Under the pieces are notes generated by a model, which saw only the letters and a program-made list of their open reading frames with translations, was not told where the DNA came from and searched no databases. Below, piece after piece: positions 7,452 through 15,576 of a stretch of DNA of 64,000 nucleotides; the first letter of the stretch is position 1, and every line of letters starts with the position of its first letter. Source of the DNA: Gammaproteobacteria bacterium UBA2679 (GTDB lineage: Bacteria > Pseudomonadota > Gammaproteobacteria > Pseudomonadales > Oleiphilaceae). The position numbers and the translations under genes are program-made. Where the stretch lies: NCBI GenBank assembly GCA_002354735.1, contig DEMD01000015.1, forward strand, positions 23,304-87,303, written 5' to 3'.

Positions 7452-8896
7452 CACACACCTCCTAGTGGTGCAGGGGATCCGAACACCTTATCAATCGCAG
7501 TAATACTGTTGAAACGCGCCTGTAGTCTCTCATGCAGCCGCCGCTTACTGGCCTCGGTCTGTAGTAGCGCGTTGTGGCAGAACTCCAGCTCCTTGAGCAA
7601 TTCATCCGCGGGCAGTGATGCCCACACGCTCGTTAGAGGCAGTTCAGGTAACCACTGCTCAAGCAAGCTTTCGAACAAGCTGCCCACACGCTCTGGCAGA
7701 TCTTCTACATCCCGATTGTCGGTTACCGCCTCCAACAGCGTTGCGTAGATGCGTACCGGCGCCACCAGCGTCCATTGGATGGTCTCACTCGGCCACGCTC
7801 GCTGCTGAAGTAGTTCGAGCAGTGCCTTAGGTACATCGTCGCCCTGCCGCGTGCCGTGTTGCCAGTAAGTGGCTGTGCGCTGCAAAGCGCTCAGTTGCGC
7901 GCGAGCCTCACGGTGATCCGGATGTTGATCGATGAAGGCCTGACCCAGCGCCCGTGCATCCATCGGCTGTTTCGCCCGAAGTATCATTAACTTCCAGAAG
8001 TCCAGCAACGGTGTGATGTAGCCGGTCAACAGCTGCTCGGAAATCTTTGGCTGGCCTGCTATGAGCGTACAAACCTGGGGTGAGAAGCTGTAATAGTCTC
8101 GAAAGAACTGCTCGAAGAAGCTGAAACCAACTTCGGTCTTGCGGACGAAATGGTCTCGAATATGACGCAGGTACTGTACCTGCACTGAGTTGAGGGATCT
8201 GGATGCTAGCGTCGCGATGATGCAGCACCCACTGCTGCAGCCTACCTGGCCACAGTGGATATTGGGATCCCGCAGTTCAGCTGCTTCACCCAATCGATTT
8301 GCGATATCACTTCGCAGGACATTCTCATCCACAATCGCCGCATTTTCCTCCGGTGACGCAGGATTGCATTGTGCAGTAAGTGCGAGCAGGTTGTTGTTGA
8401 CGATGCGGAAAGCATGAGAGAACTCATGAAACAGCACCACTGGATTGGATATGGAAAGGTCGATAGTACCGCCCGTGCCATCCCTTGCCACACAGATATT
8501 CTGTTGAGTGTCATAGATAACCAGACAATCGTTAGTGGTGTTCAGTGATGCCCCAGGCAGACCACTTCCGGCTGGAGGCAAGGCCGTACCATTGTTCGCG
8601 AACGAGGTGCCATCATCGAGCACGAATCCAGACAATCCGGCGATGATGACGATATCCACGTTCTGCGCTCCACCGCCGTAATCCGGTGAAAAGTTGGTGT
8701 TGACGAGTGTGTCCAGCCGGTCCTGGGGCGCGCCAGCGACCGTCTGGTTGTAAGTGACCTGCTGCATACCGCCAGCAGGATCGTTCAGTCCGATGCCATC
8801 GTCATTGGCAATGATGCCCAGATCCACGAATGCTGCCAGTGGGTCCAGATCATCTGAGCCAATGCCGGATGCACTGTCCAATATGAACATGGCCAT
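7451..8896 (-). CDS. CFI-box protein with HExxH metallopeptidase motif
   Basis: A 481-residue protein. An N-terminal region of Asp/Gly-rich sequence leads to FHEFSHAFR, a zincin HExxH motif with His157, Glu158 and His161. A Cys-rich junction follows (CGQVGCSSGCCIIATLASRS, about 215-234). It begins a segment resembling the CFI-box C-terminal domain (CFIATAAYGS-like start, then VQYLRHIRDHFV and FRDYYSFSP). The last ~200 residues are helical. No signal peptide is seen. A GGAGGG site precedes the ATG. Probably a zinc protease acting with the two flanking genes; the target is unknown. The combination looks uncommon. Confidence 0.65.
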   Translation of the reverse strand: MAMFILDSASGIGSDDLDPLAAFVDLGIIANDDGIGLNDPAGGMQQVTYNQTVAGAPQDRLDTLVNTNFSPDYGGGAQNVDIVIIAGLSGFVLDDGTSFANNGTALPPAGSGLPGASLNTTNDCLVIYDTQQNICVARDGTGGTIDLSISNPVVLFHEFSHAFRIVNNNLLALTAQCNPASPEENAAIVDENVLRSDIANRLGEAAELRDPNIHCGQVGCSSGCCIIATLASRSLNSVQVQYLRHIRDHFVRKTEVGFSFFEQFFRDYYSFSPQVCTLIAGQPKISEQLLTGYITPLLDFWKLMILRAKQPMDARALGQAFIDQHPDHREARAQLSALQRTATYWQHGTRQGDDVPKALLELLQQRAWPSETIQWTLVAPVRIYATLLEAVTDNRDVEDLPERVGSLFESLLEQWLPELPLTSVWASLPADELLKELEFCHNALLQTEASKRRLHERLQARFNSITAIDKVFGSPAPLGGV

Positions 8897-8899
8897 GAC

Positions 8900-9496
8900 T
8901 CAACCCTCCGGTTTGGGATCGACAGGGGAAGGAAGAGGGCGCCAATCCAGGCCCTCAGGCTGCCGCGGGTCAAATCCAGGGCGACCGCATGGCTCGGGAC
9001 ATTTTTCTTCGGGTTGGCGCTCTGGTGGACAGCACTTCTCAAGCCACTGCTTCAGTTCCAGTTCGCGATCATAATCACCTGCCTCGCAGCAATGGACCCG
9101 TGTCATGATGCCCTCGATCTTCAGCGTCGAAGTCAGTGTCTGCTGGTCGAGCCGTAGCTGATGTGCGAGTTTTCGTTTGATGTCGCAAAGCAGCTGATTG
9201 TTGTTTACAAGCTCACAGATGATCGTATCGTTCTGCTTACGATGATGATCGAGCAGGTGGATACTCACGATCTGTAGCTGTATCAACGCAAATATGCCCT
9301 GCGACAGATTGGCGAATCCGTGATCCAATGTCTGGTCTATTTGCGTGAGCCTGTTGTTGACCTGCTGCAGTTCACTACGGATGTCCTTGGCAACATCATG
9401 TGTGTCCGCCGTATTCTGGGCTGTGTTTTCGGTGTGGGTGTTGATCTGGTCAAGCCGCGCATTGATCTGGTCGGCGACGTCCTGAATTGATGGCAT
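8900..9496 (-). CDS. coiled-coil protein, first gene of CFI-box operon
   Basis: A 198-residue protein. Residues 1 to about 75 form a long amphipathic coiled coil with heptad-like Asn/Thr/Gln-rich sequence (INARLDQINTHTENTAQNT, VNNRLTQIDQTLDHGFANL). A hydrophobic stretch (GIFALIQLQIVSIHLL) and another helical region follow. The tail is rich in Cys and Pro (WLEKCCPPERQPEEKCPEPC). The ATG at 9496 has a GGAGGA site; the longer frame upstream lacks one. It is separated by 3 bases from the metallopeptidase-like gene. No family recognised; it may be a scaffold or membrane-associated partner. Confidence 0.7.
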   Translation of the reverse strand: MPSIQDVADQINARLDQINTHTENTAQNTADTHDVAKDIRSELQQVNNRLTQIDQTLDHGFANLSQGIFALIQLQIVSIHLLDHHRKQNDTIICELVNNNQLLCDIKRKLAHQLRLDQQTLTSTLKIEGIMTRVHCCEAGDYDRELELKQWLEKCCPPERQPEEKCPEPCGRPGFDPRQPEGLDWRPLPSPVDPKPEG

Positions 9497-9613
9497 ATCG
9501 TAGTCCTCCGCGAATCGAAAAGCTGGGACGACTCGGTTCTGGCGTCGGCTATTCAGTAACCTGGCCAGCTGAGTATCCCTGCTAACCAGACTAACCAGGC
9601 CGTGCAAAACAAA

Positions 9614-9647
9614 CTGCGAAAAATACTGTTGAAATGCTGCGAAAAAT
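9614..9647. repeat. 11-bp direct repeat with 23-bp period
   Basis: CTGCGAAAAAT occurs at 9614-9624 and 9637-9647, about two helical turns apart. It lies 118-151 bases upstream of the coiled-coil gene, a position suited to an operator for the CFI-box operon. The binding protein is unknown. Confidence 0.4.
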
Positions 9648-9761
9648 TACCGGCGCCCGCATGGGCCGTCGAAGCGGGCAGTGCAGGTAGACCTCGCTGC
9701 AAAGCTGCCGGTATATAAGGGAGAGCGCTCCCGGCTCAGCTGCTTTAGACAAAATTAGACT

Positions 9762-9790
9762 AAGACATATGGACTAGGCCGGCGTAGAGT
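9762..9790 (+). promoter_or_regulatory. sigma70-type promoter of candidate sRNA, copy B
   Basis: AAGACA (9762-9767) and TAGAGT (9785-9790) with a 17-base spacer, inside GTAGAGTAGG. The -35 box is weaker than in copy A, but the spacing is identical. Confidence 0.45.
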
Positions 9791-9796
9791 AGGTGT

Positions 9797-9878
9797 ATCG
9801 GTCATTTGTGACTTCGCTCACAAATCCGTATTTTCATGCGGCTCTCCAGATTTGGGCGATTTATCGCCCTTCTTTTTT
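9797..9878 (+). ncRNA. candidate small RNA, copy B
   Basis: A predicted ~82-nt RNA paralogous to 4705-4788. It has a strong internal stem, ATTTGTGA (9804-9811) with TCACAAAT (9818-9825) around a CTTCGC loop, which CGG/CCG pairs can extend. A Rho-independent terminator ends it. The distance from GTAGAGTAGG to the terminator stem is 70 bases in both copies, while the sequence between has diverged. That is the pattern of an RNA under structural rather than coding constraint. The CotH gene starts ~100 bases beyond the terminator. Confidence 0.5.
9854..9878 (+). terminator. intrinsic terminator of sRNA copy B
   Basis: GGGCGAT (9854-9860) and ATCGCCC (9863-9869) form a perfect 7-bp stem around a TT loop, followed by TTCTTTTTT. 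It is nearly identical to the terminator at 4762. Confidence 0.85.
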
Positions 9879-9979
9879 ACGTAATCCCGTCTTACAGACA
9901 CATCTGCGGTCAATCCTGATACTGCTCTCAATGGCTCCGAACCCGGGTCCAATTCAGCAGTAGTCATGGGGGCAGGCAC

Positions 9980-11755
9980 GTGAAAACATCTATGAGGGTG
10001 CATTTTTCGGCGTTGGTCGTTAGGCAGATAGTAAGCGCGATGTGCGTCATCACTGCACTCGCCGGCTGCGGTGGCAAGAGTTCGGACCAGACAAAGCCTT
10101 CAGGCTTCGACGCACCAAGAGAGCCTGTGAATCTGGGCGGTGAAGGCGATGTGTTCCAGCCCAACCGGGTGCTCGAAATCGCTGTGTCGATGGATGCAGA
10201 AGAATTTGAAGCACTGAAAGCAGAAGGGCGGTCGCTGGCCAGCACCGCTCGCGAATGTCTGACGGATTACGAATACACAGAATACACCGCCAGCGTCACG
10301 ATAGATGGCGAGCGTATGGAAGAGGTTGTCGTTCGGAAAAAGGGCTATATGGGTTCGCTTAGCCCCAGTCGTCCCTCACTGAAGCTTGATTTCAACAAAA
10401 AGTGGGATGGCAGAACCTACCAGAGCCAGACCGGGCTCACGCTCAATAATAACCGTCAGGATCCATCCAACGCCCGACAATGTATGGCCTTCGATATCTT
10501 CCGTAAGGCCGGCGTTGCCGCACCCCGCTGTAACTATGCCCGCGTTAGTGTGAATGGCCAGCTACTCGGGATCTTTACCAATGTCGAGCCCATTAAGAAG
10601 CCTTTCCTCGAAGCCGCCTTTGGCGATGATGAGGGCAATCTCTACGAAGCGCAGACCGCAGATTTCGGCCAGTGGCTAAGCCGGCGCTTCGAGAAAAAGA
10701 CGAACGAAAAGGCGAATGATCGCAGCGATCTGCAGGCTGTGAGCGATGCCTTGGCCTTGCCGGACGATCAGCTGATGAACGTGTTGCCGCAGCTGGTGAA
10801 TATCGATCAGTTCATCCGTTTCTGGGCCATCGAGACCCTGCTCGGTGCCTGGGATTCCGCTTCAGGCAACGCCAATAACTTTCATATTTATCGGAATCCT
10901 GCCGACGGTCTGTTCCATTTCATTCCCTGGGGTGCCGACACCGCCTTTCGCGGTGAGCACCCTCTCAAGCCCGGAACCGGTGTGTTGTATCGGAACTTTT
11001 CGCTAGCGAAACGGCTCTTCGATATACCAGATTATCGCGCACGTTACGAAGCAGAGCTCAACCAGCTCTTGGCTACCCAGTGGAAGGAAGAAGAGCTGCT
11101 GCAATCGCTTGAGAACATTCGTCAACTGACGGGTACTTCTGAACCTGCAGTCTCCAGTTTGAAGAGCTTCATCACTGGCTTGTCATCGGGCAGCACAGCG
11201 AGGCCGTCGCGTAGAGTGGCTATTGAGCAGGCCCTCGCAGATGTTCACTCGGCTGCTGCCTTTCCTATCGAAAATGTGGCCCCGGACTGCTCCGAACCTT
11301 TCACTACCGCGCTTACCGGTACTGTCTCGGCATCGGGTGGTGTTGATCAGGGCGCTTTCAGTTTCATGCGACCAGATGGCCGACAGGTGAATGCGAGCCT
11401 GACCTTTGCGGCCTTCGAGGTAGACAGTCTGTTGCATTCGGTAGACACCGAAACTTCACCCGAGGTCGTGAGTCTACTGATGATCGGCGTGGATGCAGCG
11501 GAAGGCTTCAAACCGTACGTGCTGCAGGTGTTCATAGAGGCCTCAGACTATGTACCTGGTACGCATCAGCTTCATGGCTTTGCGACCACTGCCCTGTTAT
11601 TCGAAGTTGACATGAGCCTGCCGGGTCAGGTCCGGACCCTCGCACTGGCTTCAGGTGGCAGTTTCACCCTGACCCGTGTGGGTACTGGAGCTAAGGCCGG
11701 CGATGTAGAACTTACGTTCAACGCCAGTCTCGAATATGGACCTGATGCACTGTGA
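9980..11755 (+). CDS. CotH-like kinase lipoprotein
   Basis: A 591-residue protein starting at a GTG; an ATG four codons later is possible. The N-terminus is a lipoprotein signal (MCVITALAGCGG) with the lipid-accepting Cys about 30 residues in. Residues from about 55 to 420 form a CotH-family domain: LEIAVSMDAEEF, RKKGYMGSLSPSRPSLKLDF, NNNRQDPSNARQCMAFDIF and FHFIPWGADTAF, where the conserved Asp is expected. Bacillus CotH is an atypical protein kinase. The C-terminal ~150 residues are a beta-rich extension. It is first in a four-gene operon with VTC polymerase, DUF4956 and a phosphate-type porin. The stop overlaps the next start (GTGA). Confidence 0.85.
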   Translation: MKTSMRVHFSALVVRQIVSAMCVITALAGCGGKSSDQTKPSGFDAPREPVNLGGEGDVFQPNRVLEIAVSMDAEEFEALKAEGRSLASTARECLTDYEYTEYTASVTIDGERMEEVVVRKKGYMGSLSPSRPSLKLDFNKKWDGRTYQSQTGLTLNNNRQDPSNARQCMAFDIFRKAGVAAPRCNYARVSVNGQLLGIFTNVEPIKKPFLEAAFGDDEGNLYEAQTADFGQWLSRRFEKKTNEKANDRSDLQAVSDALALPDDQLMNVLPQLVNIDQFIRFWAIETLLGAWDSASGNANNFHIYRNPADGLFHFIPWGADTAFRGEHPLKPGTGVLYRNFSLAKRLFDIPDYRARYEAELNQLLATQWKEEELLQSLENIRQLTGTSEPAVSSLKSFITGLSSGSTARPSRRVAIEQALADVHSAAAFPIENVAPDCSEPFTTALTGTVSASGGVDQGAFSFMRPDGRQVNASLTFAAFEVDSLLHSVDTETSPEVVSLLMIGVDAAEGFKPYVLQVFIEASDYVPGTHQLHGFATTALLFEVDMSLPGQVRTLALASGGSFTLTRVGTGAKAGDVELTFNASLEYGPDAL

Positions 11756-12513
11756 ACATGGCCATCATCTCGGGAACCCTGAATGGCTTCTGCGGGCATT
11801 CGTTGAGTGAGCAGGGCAGGGTAGTCCTGATGGACCGGGTCGATATCAAGTTCCTGGTTCCGTTGGCGTTACTCGAGAGCTGCCTGACCGGGCTTCGACA
11901 AGAGTTGACGACATTGGACTTGGACGGGCGACGCACGTTCGACTACGACACCCTGTATTTCGACACGCCTGAACGGCGCCTGTTCCTGGATCACCACAAC
12001 GGCAAGCTCAATCGGTTCAAGGTCCGGCTCAGGCACTACCGTCAGAGCCGGATCACGTTTCTGGAAATAAAGCAGAAAACCAACCGGCTGCGGACCGTCA
12101 AGGCGCGTACGCTGCTGTCAGCCGAAGCCTCACCCGCCAGCACCATCTCAACATTTCTGAAGGGGCAACCAGCTTTGCCGGCCGCACGGATGCAGCCGGC
12201 TCTTTTTGTTCAATATCAAAGAGCGACGCTTATCAATCCCGCTGGCAGCGAACGAATCACGGTCGATACCGGCCTGGCCTTTCATTCGCCTGATCGGCGC
12301 CGCTCGGTTGCGCTGCCTGGAGTTGCCATAGTGGAAATCAAATCCGATCGTCAAGCGGCTCACTCGCCCATGCACGAGCGTTTACTCGAGATGGGCTGTC
12401 GTGCCGTACCGTTCAGCAAATACTGCGTTGGCAGTAGCCTGCTATTTGGCACTGAGCTCAAGACGAATCAATTCAAACCTGTTTTGAGGGCCATTCATGG
12501 ACTCTGCAATTGA
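11752..12513 (+). CDS. VTC domain polyphosphate polymerase
   Basis: A 253-residue cytoplasmic protein with a VTC-type CYTH/triphosphate-tunnel fold. It shows DRVDIKFLVP near the N-terminus, FDYDTLYFDTPERRLFLDHH, basic FKVRLRHYR, the acidic metal-binding strands FLEIKQKTN and VEIKSDR, and SKYCVG near the end. VTC domains make polyphosphate from ATP in yeast, and bacterial homologues are predicted to do likewise. The GTG start overlaps the CotH stop, and the end overlaps the DUF4956 gene by 17 bases. Tight coupling argues for a complex. Confidence 0.88.
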   Translation: MNMAIISGTLNGFCGHSLSEQGRVVLMDRVDIKFLVPLALLESCLTGLRQELTTLDLDGRRTFDYDTLYFDTPERRLFLDHHNGKLNRFKVRLRHYRQSRITFLEIKQKTNRLRTVKARTLLSAEASPASTISTFLKGQPALPAARMQPALFVQYQRATLINPAGSERITVDTGLAFHSPDRRRSVALPGVAIVEIKSDRQAAHSPMHERLLEMGCRAVPFSKYCVGSSLLFGTELKTNQFKPVLRAIHGLCN

Positions 12514-13081
12514 TCATCATTTTCTGACGCGACTCATCATCAACACGCTCTCCGTTTTCGTTCTGATCCGCTGCTACTACACCGTATCCCGTCATCGGGA
12601 CAACGCCGCCTCGTTTACCCTTTTCGGGGTCGGCGTTTTCCTGGTGACCGCTCTACTGCATTCGGCTTCCGTGAGCATGGGCTTCGCCTTCGGCTTGTTT
12701 GCTGTGTTCTCGATGCTCCGCTACCGCACCGAGGCGCTGGGCATCAAGGAGATGACCTATCTGTTTCTGGTGATCGCAATGGCGCTGCTTGCGGCGGTCG
12801 GATCGATGCGGCATATCGAATTGATCGGTCTGAACCTGTTGATGATACTCCTCGCAGTGTTGCTGGAAACACGGCTGCTACTGCCTCGGCACGGTGAAAA
12901 GGATGTTGAATACGAGAAGATCGAGAATGTGCATGTGCAACAGCAGGCTGCGCTGATTGACGATCTGCGGCAGCGAACTGGTCTGGATGTGTTTCGTGTC
13001 GACGTGCTTTCTATCAGCTATCTACGTGATACCGCCATGCTCCGTATGCATTATCGGCTGGCCTCGAAACATGACCGTTGA
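12497..13081 (+). CDS. DUF4956 membrane protein
   Basis: A 194-residue integral membrane protein. Four hydrophobic segments cover about residues 10-130, including FTLFGVGVFLVTALLHSASV and YLFLVIAMALLAAVGSM. The conserved loop FSMLRYRTEALGIKEMTYLF is a DUF4956 hallmark. A soluble C-terminal ferredoxin-like domain follows (VHVQQQAALIDDLRQRTGLD). DUF4956 genes recur beside VTC and CotH genes, so it is a likely membrane partner that moves or anchors the polyphosphate. The ATG has a GAGGG site. It overlaps genes on both sides. Confidence 0.85.
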   Translation: MDSAIDHHFLTRLIINTLSVFVLIRCYYTVSRHRDNAASFTLFGVGVFLVTALLHSASVSMGFAFGLFAVFSMLRYRTEALGIKEMTYLFLVIAMALLAAVGSMRHIELIGLNLLMILLAVLLETRLLLPRHGEKDVEYEKIENVHVQQQAALIDDLRQRTGLDVFRVDVLSISYLRDTAMLRMHYRLASKHDR

Positions 13082-14204
13082 GCTGGTGCAGGCAGGATTA
13101 CTTGGCAGCGCACCGCTGGTGCTTTCACTCGCTTTGATGGTCGCAGCACAGCCAGTCGCTGCGACGCCTCAATTTGACTTCAGCGGGTATGTGGCGGCAG
13201 GGATTGATCACTTCGACGGGTTCTACAGCCGCGGTAGCGATCAAAGGACGACGCGAGTGGTGCTGCGCAGTGCGAAGCTCGAACTCGAGGCAAAGTGGGG
13301 CACCGGCTGGGCGGCAGAGATCGACGGTAACTATGAGGTCAGACGCGGCGAAGAAGAAGCCGATATCGGCGATGCTTACCTGCAGTATCGAGGTGTGGGA
13401 CGGGTCACGACCAGGCTTGGGCGCTTCAAGGAACCTTTTGGTCTGGAGCGACTGGCCAGCTATGGCAGCGTAGCGACCAGTGAGCGTTCGCTGGCGACGT
13501 CGGCTTTTGCGCCTGGTCGCTCCCAGGGCTTGCTGGTGGGCCAGTACCGCAAACGTTGGACATGGGCCTTGGGGCTCTTCACCAAGAAACCCGAAGGTGA
13601 ATCGACTCGTGCTGTCACTGGTCGAGTAACGATGGCGCCAATGCGTGGCGAGCAAAGGGTGCTGCATCTGGGGCTGGCTGCTTCGTGGCGTGATCTCGCC
13701 GATGCGCAGTTCCAGGTCAGGGAGCGGGGCGAAGTATTCAGCGCCGAGACTATCATTCGCAGCGTACGTATGGAGGCCAGCGATAGCATCTTGCTGGGTA
13801 TCGAAGCGGCATGGATCTCGGGGCGCCTGTCCCTCACTTCAGAGGCTATTGCAGAGGACGTGACCCGGTCGAACGGCGAGCATTGGCGCTTCAGTGGAGC
13901 CTATGTTCAGGCTGCATTTTTTGTGACCGACGACCATCGTGGCTATAGCCGCGGAGAGCTTGATCGCGTAAAGCCCGCGGCCGGATTCGGTGCTGTGGAA
14001 GTGGTGGCCCGCTACAGTGCTGTAGATCTTCGCGACAAGGGACTCGGCGCAGAGGCTTCGGTCGGCTTGTTGGGCTTGAATTACTACCTGGGGGAGCATG
14101 TCCAGCTTAGGCTCAACTGGTTGCTGCCACAAATCAGTGGTTCAACGCTAACGCCTGAAGAAAGCGGCGAAGCATTCACGCTGCGAACGCTGTTTCTGTT
14201 CTAG
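13071..14204 (+). CDS. OprO/OprP-like phosphate-selective porin
   Basis: A 377-residue outer-membrane protein. The ATG at 13071 gives a signal peptide ending AQPVAA; the longer frame would overlap DUF4956 deeply. The barrel shows porin O/P features: FDFSGYVAAGIDHF, RSAKLELEAKWGTGWAAEID, GDAYLQYRG, RLGRFKEPFGLERLASYG and a terminal aromatic strand FTLRTLFLF. Phosphate- and pyrophosphate-selective porins of this family are induced by phosphate starvation. Its place last in the polyphosphate operon supports a phosphate or polyphosphate role. Confidence 0.85.
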   Translation: MTVELVQAGLLGSAPLVLSLALMVAAQPVAATPQFDFSGYVAAGIDHFDGFYSRGSDQRTTRVVLRSAKLELEAKWGTGWAAEIDGNYEVRRGEEEADIGDAYLQYRGVGRVTTRLGRFKEPFGLERLASYGSVATSERSLATSAFAPGRSQGLLVGQYRKRWTWALGLFTKKPEGESTRAVTGRVTMAPMRGEQRVLHLGLAASWRDLADAQFQVRERGEVFSAETIIRSVRMEASDSILLGIEAAWISGRLSLTSEAIAEDVTRSNGEHWRFSGAYVQAAFFVTDDHRGYSRGELDRVKPAAGFGAVEVVARYSAVDLRDKGLGAEASVGLLGLNYYLGEHVQLRLNWLLPQISGSTLTPEESGEAFTLRTLFLF

Positions 14205-14211
14205 TCGATGC

Positions 14212-15576
14212 CTATCGGGTATTCAGTGGCAGGAAGAGGGTGATCTCCGTCCAAGCCCCTGGTTCACTCCGAATGTCCATTCGACCACGATGATGGCGCA
14301 TGATGGTCTGACAGATGCTGAGGCCAAGTCCCAGGTTTTCCGGCGCATCACTGGTGGAGTAGAATGGGTCCGTCAGCCGCTTGATGTCGGCCGGGGGGAT
14401 GCCACGGCCGTTGTCTCGAATCGATATTGCCAGGCAGTCGCCCTTGTGAAAGGTACTGATTTCGATGCGCCCCTGCACTTGACGCTGGTTCTGTCTGAGG
14501 GCAGAGGCGGCATTCATCAGCAGATTCACGAACACCTGCATCAGCGCCGAGGGATGACAGGCGATAGACGTTCCGACCGGTATCACTACTTTGACATCGA
14601 TATCGCGGAGCTGCGACTGGCAAAAGCGTAGCGCAGTTTCTGTCAGCGGCCGCAGCTCAGTCTGTTCCAGGTGATTTTCCTGCGCAGGGCGTGAGAAATC
14701 GATCAGGTCAGACACGATATCCGCAATGCGCTTCTGGTGCAGTGAGGCATCACCCAAAGCCTCGGTAACCGCTGGGTCTGTACTGACGGCGGTCGCAAAG
14801 TCGACTGCCTGGCTGGCGCAGTTGAGCGGGTTCATGATCTCGTGCAACAGACCCTTTGCCATCAGGCTCAAGGCCTGATGTTTCTGCTCCTGGGCCAGGC
14901 GGTCTTCAGTGAGCTGCAGCGTTTGAAGGGTTCTCGAAAGCATCCGGTTGCGATCCTTAAGCAGGAATTGCAGTGCGAGCATGTCGCGTAGAAACCGGCG
15001 AAAGAAGAAGGCCGACAGTGGCGCGCCTACGATGCACATGAGTACCAGCCAGTTGAACAGAATCCCGAATAGCGTCGAACTGAGTTCGGCTTCGGGCACA
15101 GCCAGTGTCGTGGAGACCGTCAACATGCAAAGGTTGATCAGCAATATGATGAAGGTGTGCTTCATCGATAAGGTAATGATGCCAACGGTGCTGATGAAGA
15201 AATACAGCCCAACGATTGGTGCCAGCGCCGCGCCGGACTTGATGTAAGACAGATAGCCGAAAACGGCTATGTGAAGGAACACCAGGTAGACAATCAAAGG
15301 AGAAGCACGCCGCACAGGTTTCAGGCTATGAGCGCCTAACAGCGCGACCAGTACGCCTGTGTAAAACAGGTGCATGGCTGTCACAGCCGGTGCTGCTGGA
15401 TCCAGCCAGATTGCCAGCAGGAATAGCAGTGTGCCAACTATCGTCAGCAGCAGCGAAACATCAGCAAACAGGGGGAGAATTCGATAGCGCGTCTGAAAAC
15501 TGTAGAAGCGTTCGAAGCGGTGCTGGCGGTCTGCGGACAACTGGCGGATCTGCGCCATCCCTGACAGAAGACTCAC
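14212..15576 (-). CDS. membrane sensor histidine kinase
   Basis: A 454-residue kinase. About five or six membrane helices fill residues 38-190 with no large periplasmic loop, suggesting sensing within the membrane. A coiled-coil linker leads to the phospho-acceptor His245 (KGLLHEIMNPLN). The ATP-binding domain has an N box (VFVNLLMNAASAL), G1 (DNGRGIPP) and G2 (NLGLGLSI). It is the last gene of a three-gene operon, overlapping the LuxR regulator by 4 bases. Its likely partner is the second receiver of the 492-residue protein, because the LuxR regulator lacks a phosphorylatable Asp. Confidence 0.92.
   Translation of the reverse strand: MSLLSGMAQIRQLSADRQHRFERFYSFQTRYRILPLFADVSLLLTIVGTLLFLLAIWLDPAAPAVTAMHLFYTGVLVALLGAHSLKPVRRASPLIVYLVFLHIAVFGYLSYIKSGAALAPIVGLYFFISTVGIITLSMKHTFIILLINLCMLTVSTTLAVPEAELSSTLFGILFNWLVLMCIVGAPLSAFFFRRFLRDMLALQFLLKDRNRMLSRTLQTLQLTEDRLAQEQKHQALSLMAKGLLHEIMNPLNCASQAVDFATAVSTDPAVTEALGDASLHQKRIADIVSDLIDFSRPAQENHLEQTELRPLTETALRFCQSQLRDIDVKVVIPVGTSIACHPSALMQVFVNLLMNAASALRQNQRQVQGRIEISTFHKGDCLAISIRDNGRGIPPADIKRLTDPFYSTSDAPENLGLGLSICQTIMRHHRGRMDIRSEPGAWTEITLFLPLNTR

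Larger units (their letters stand above)
9497..9979. other. 483-base regulatory intergenic region
   Basis: The region lies between the divergent CFI-box operon and CotH operon. It holds an 11-bp direct repeat (9614-9647), a GGGAG-AGCG-CTCCC hairpin near 9720, and the second copy of the candidate sRNA element (9745-9879). No protein-coding gene is supported. Confidence 0.6.
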
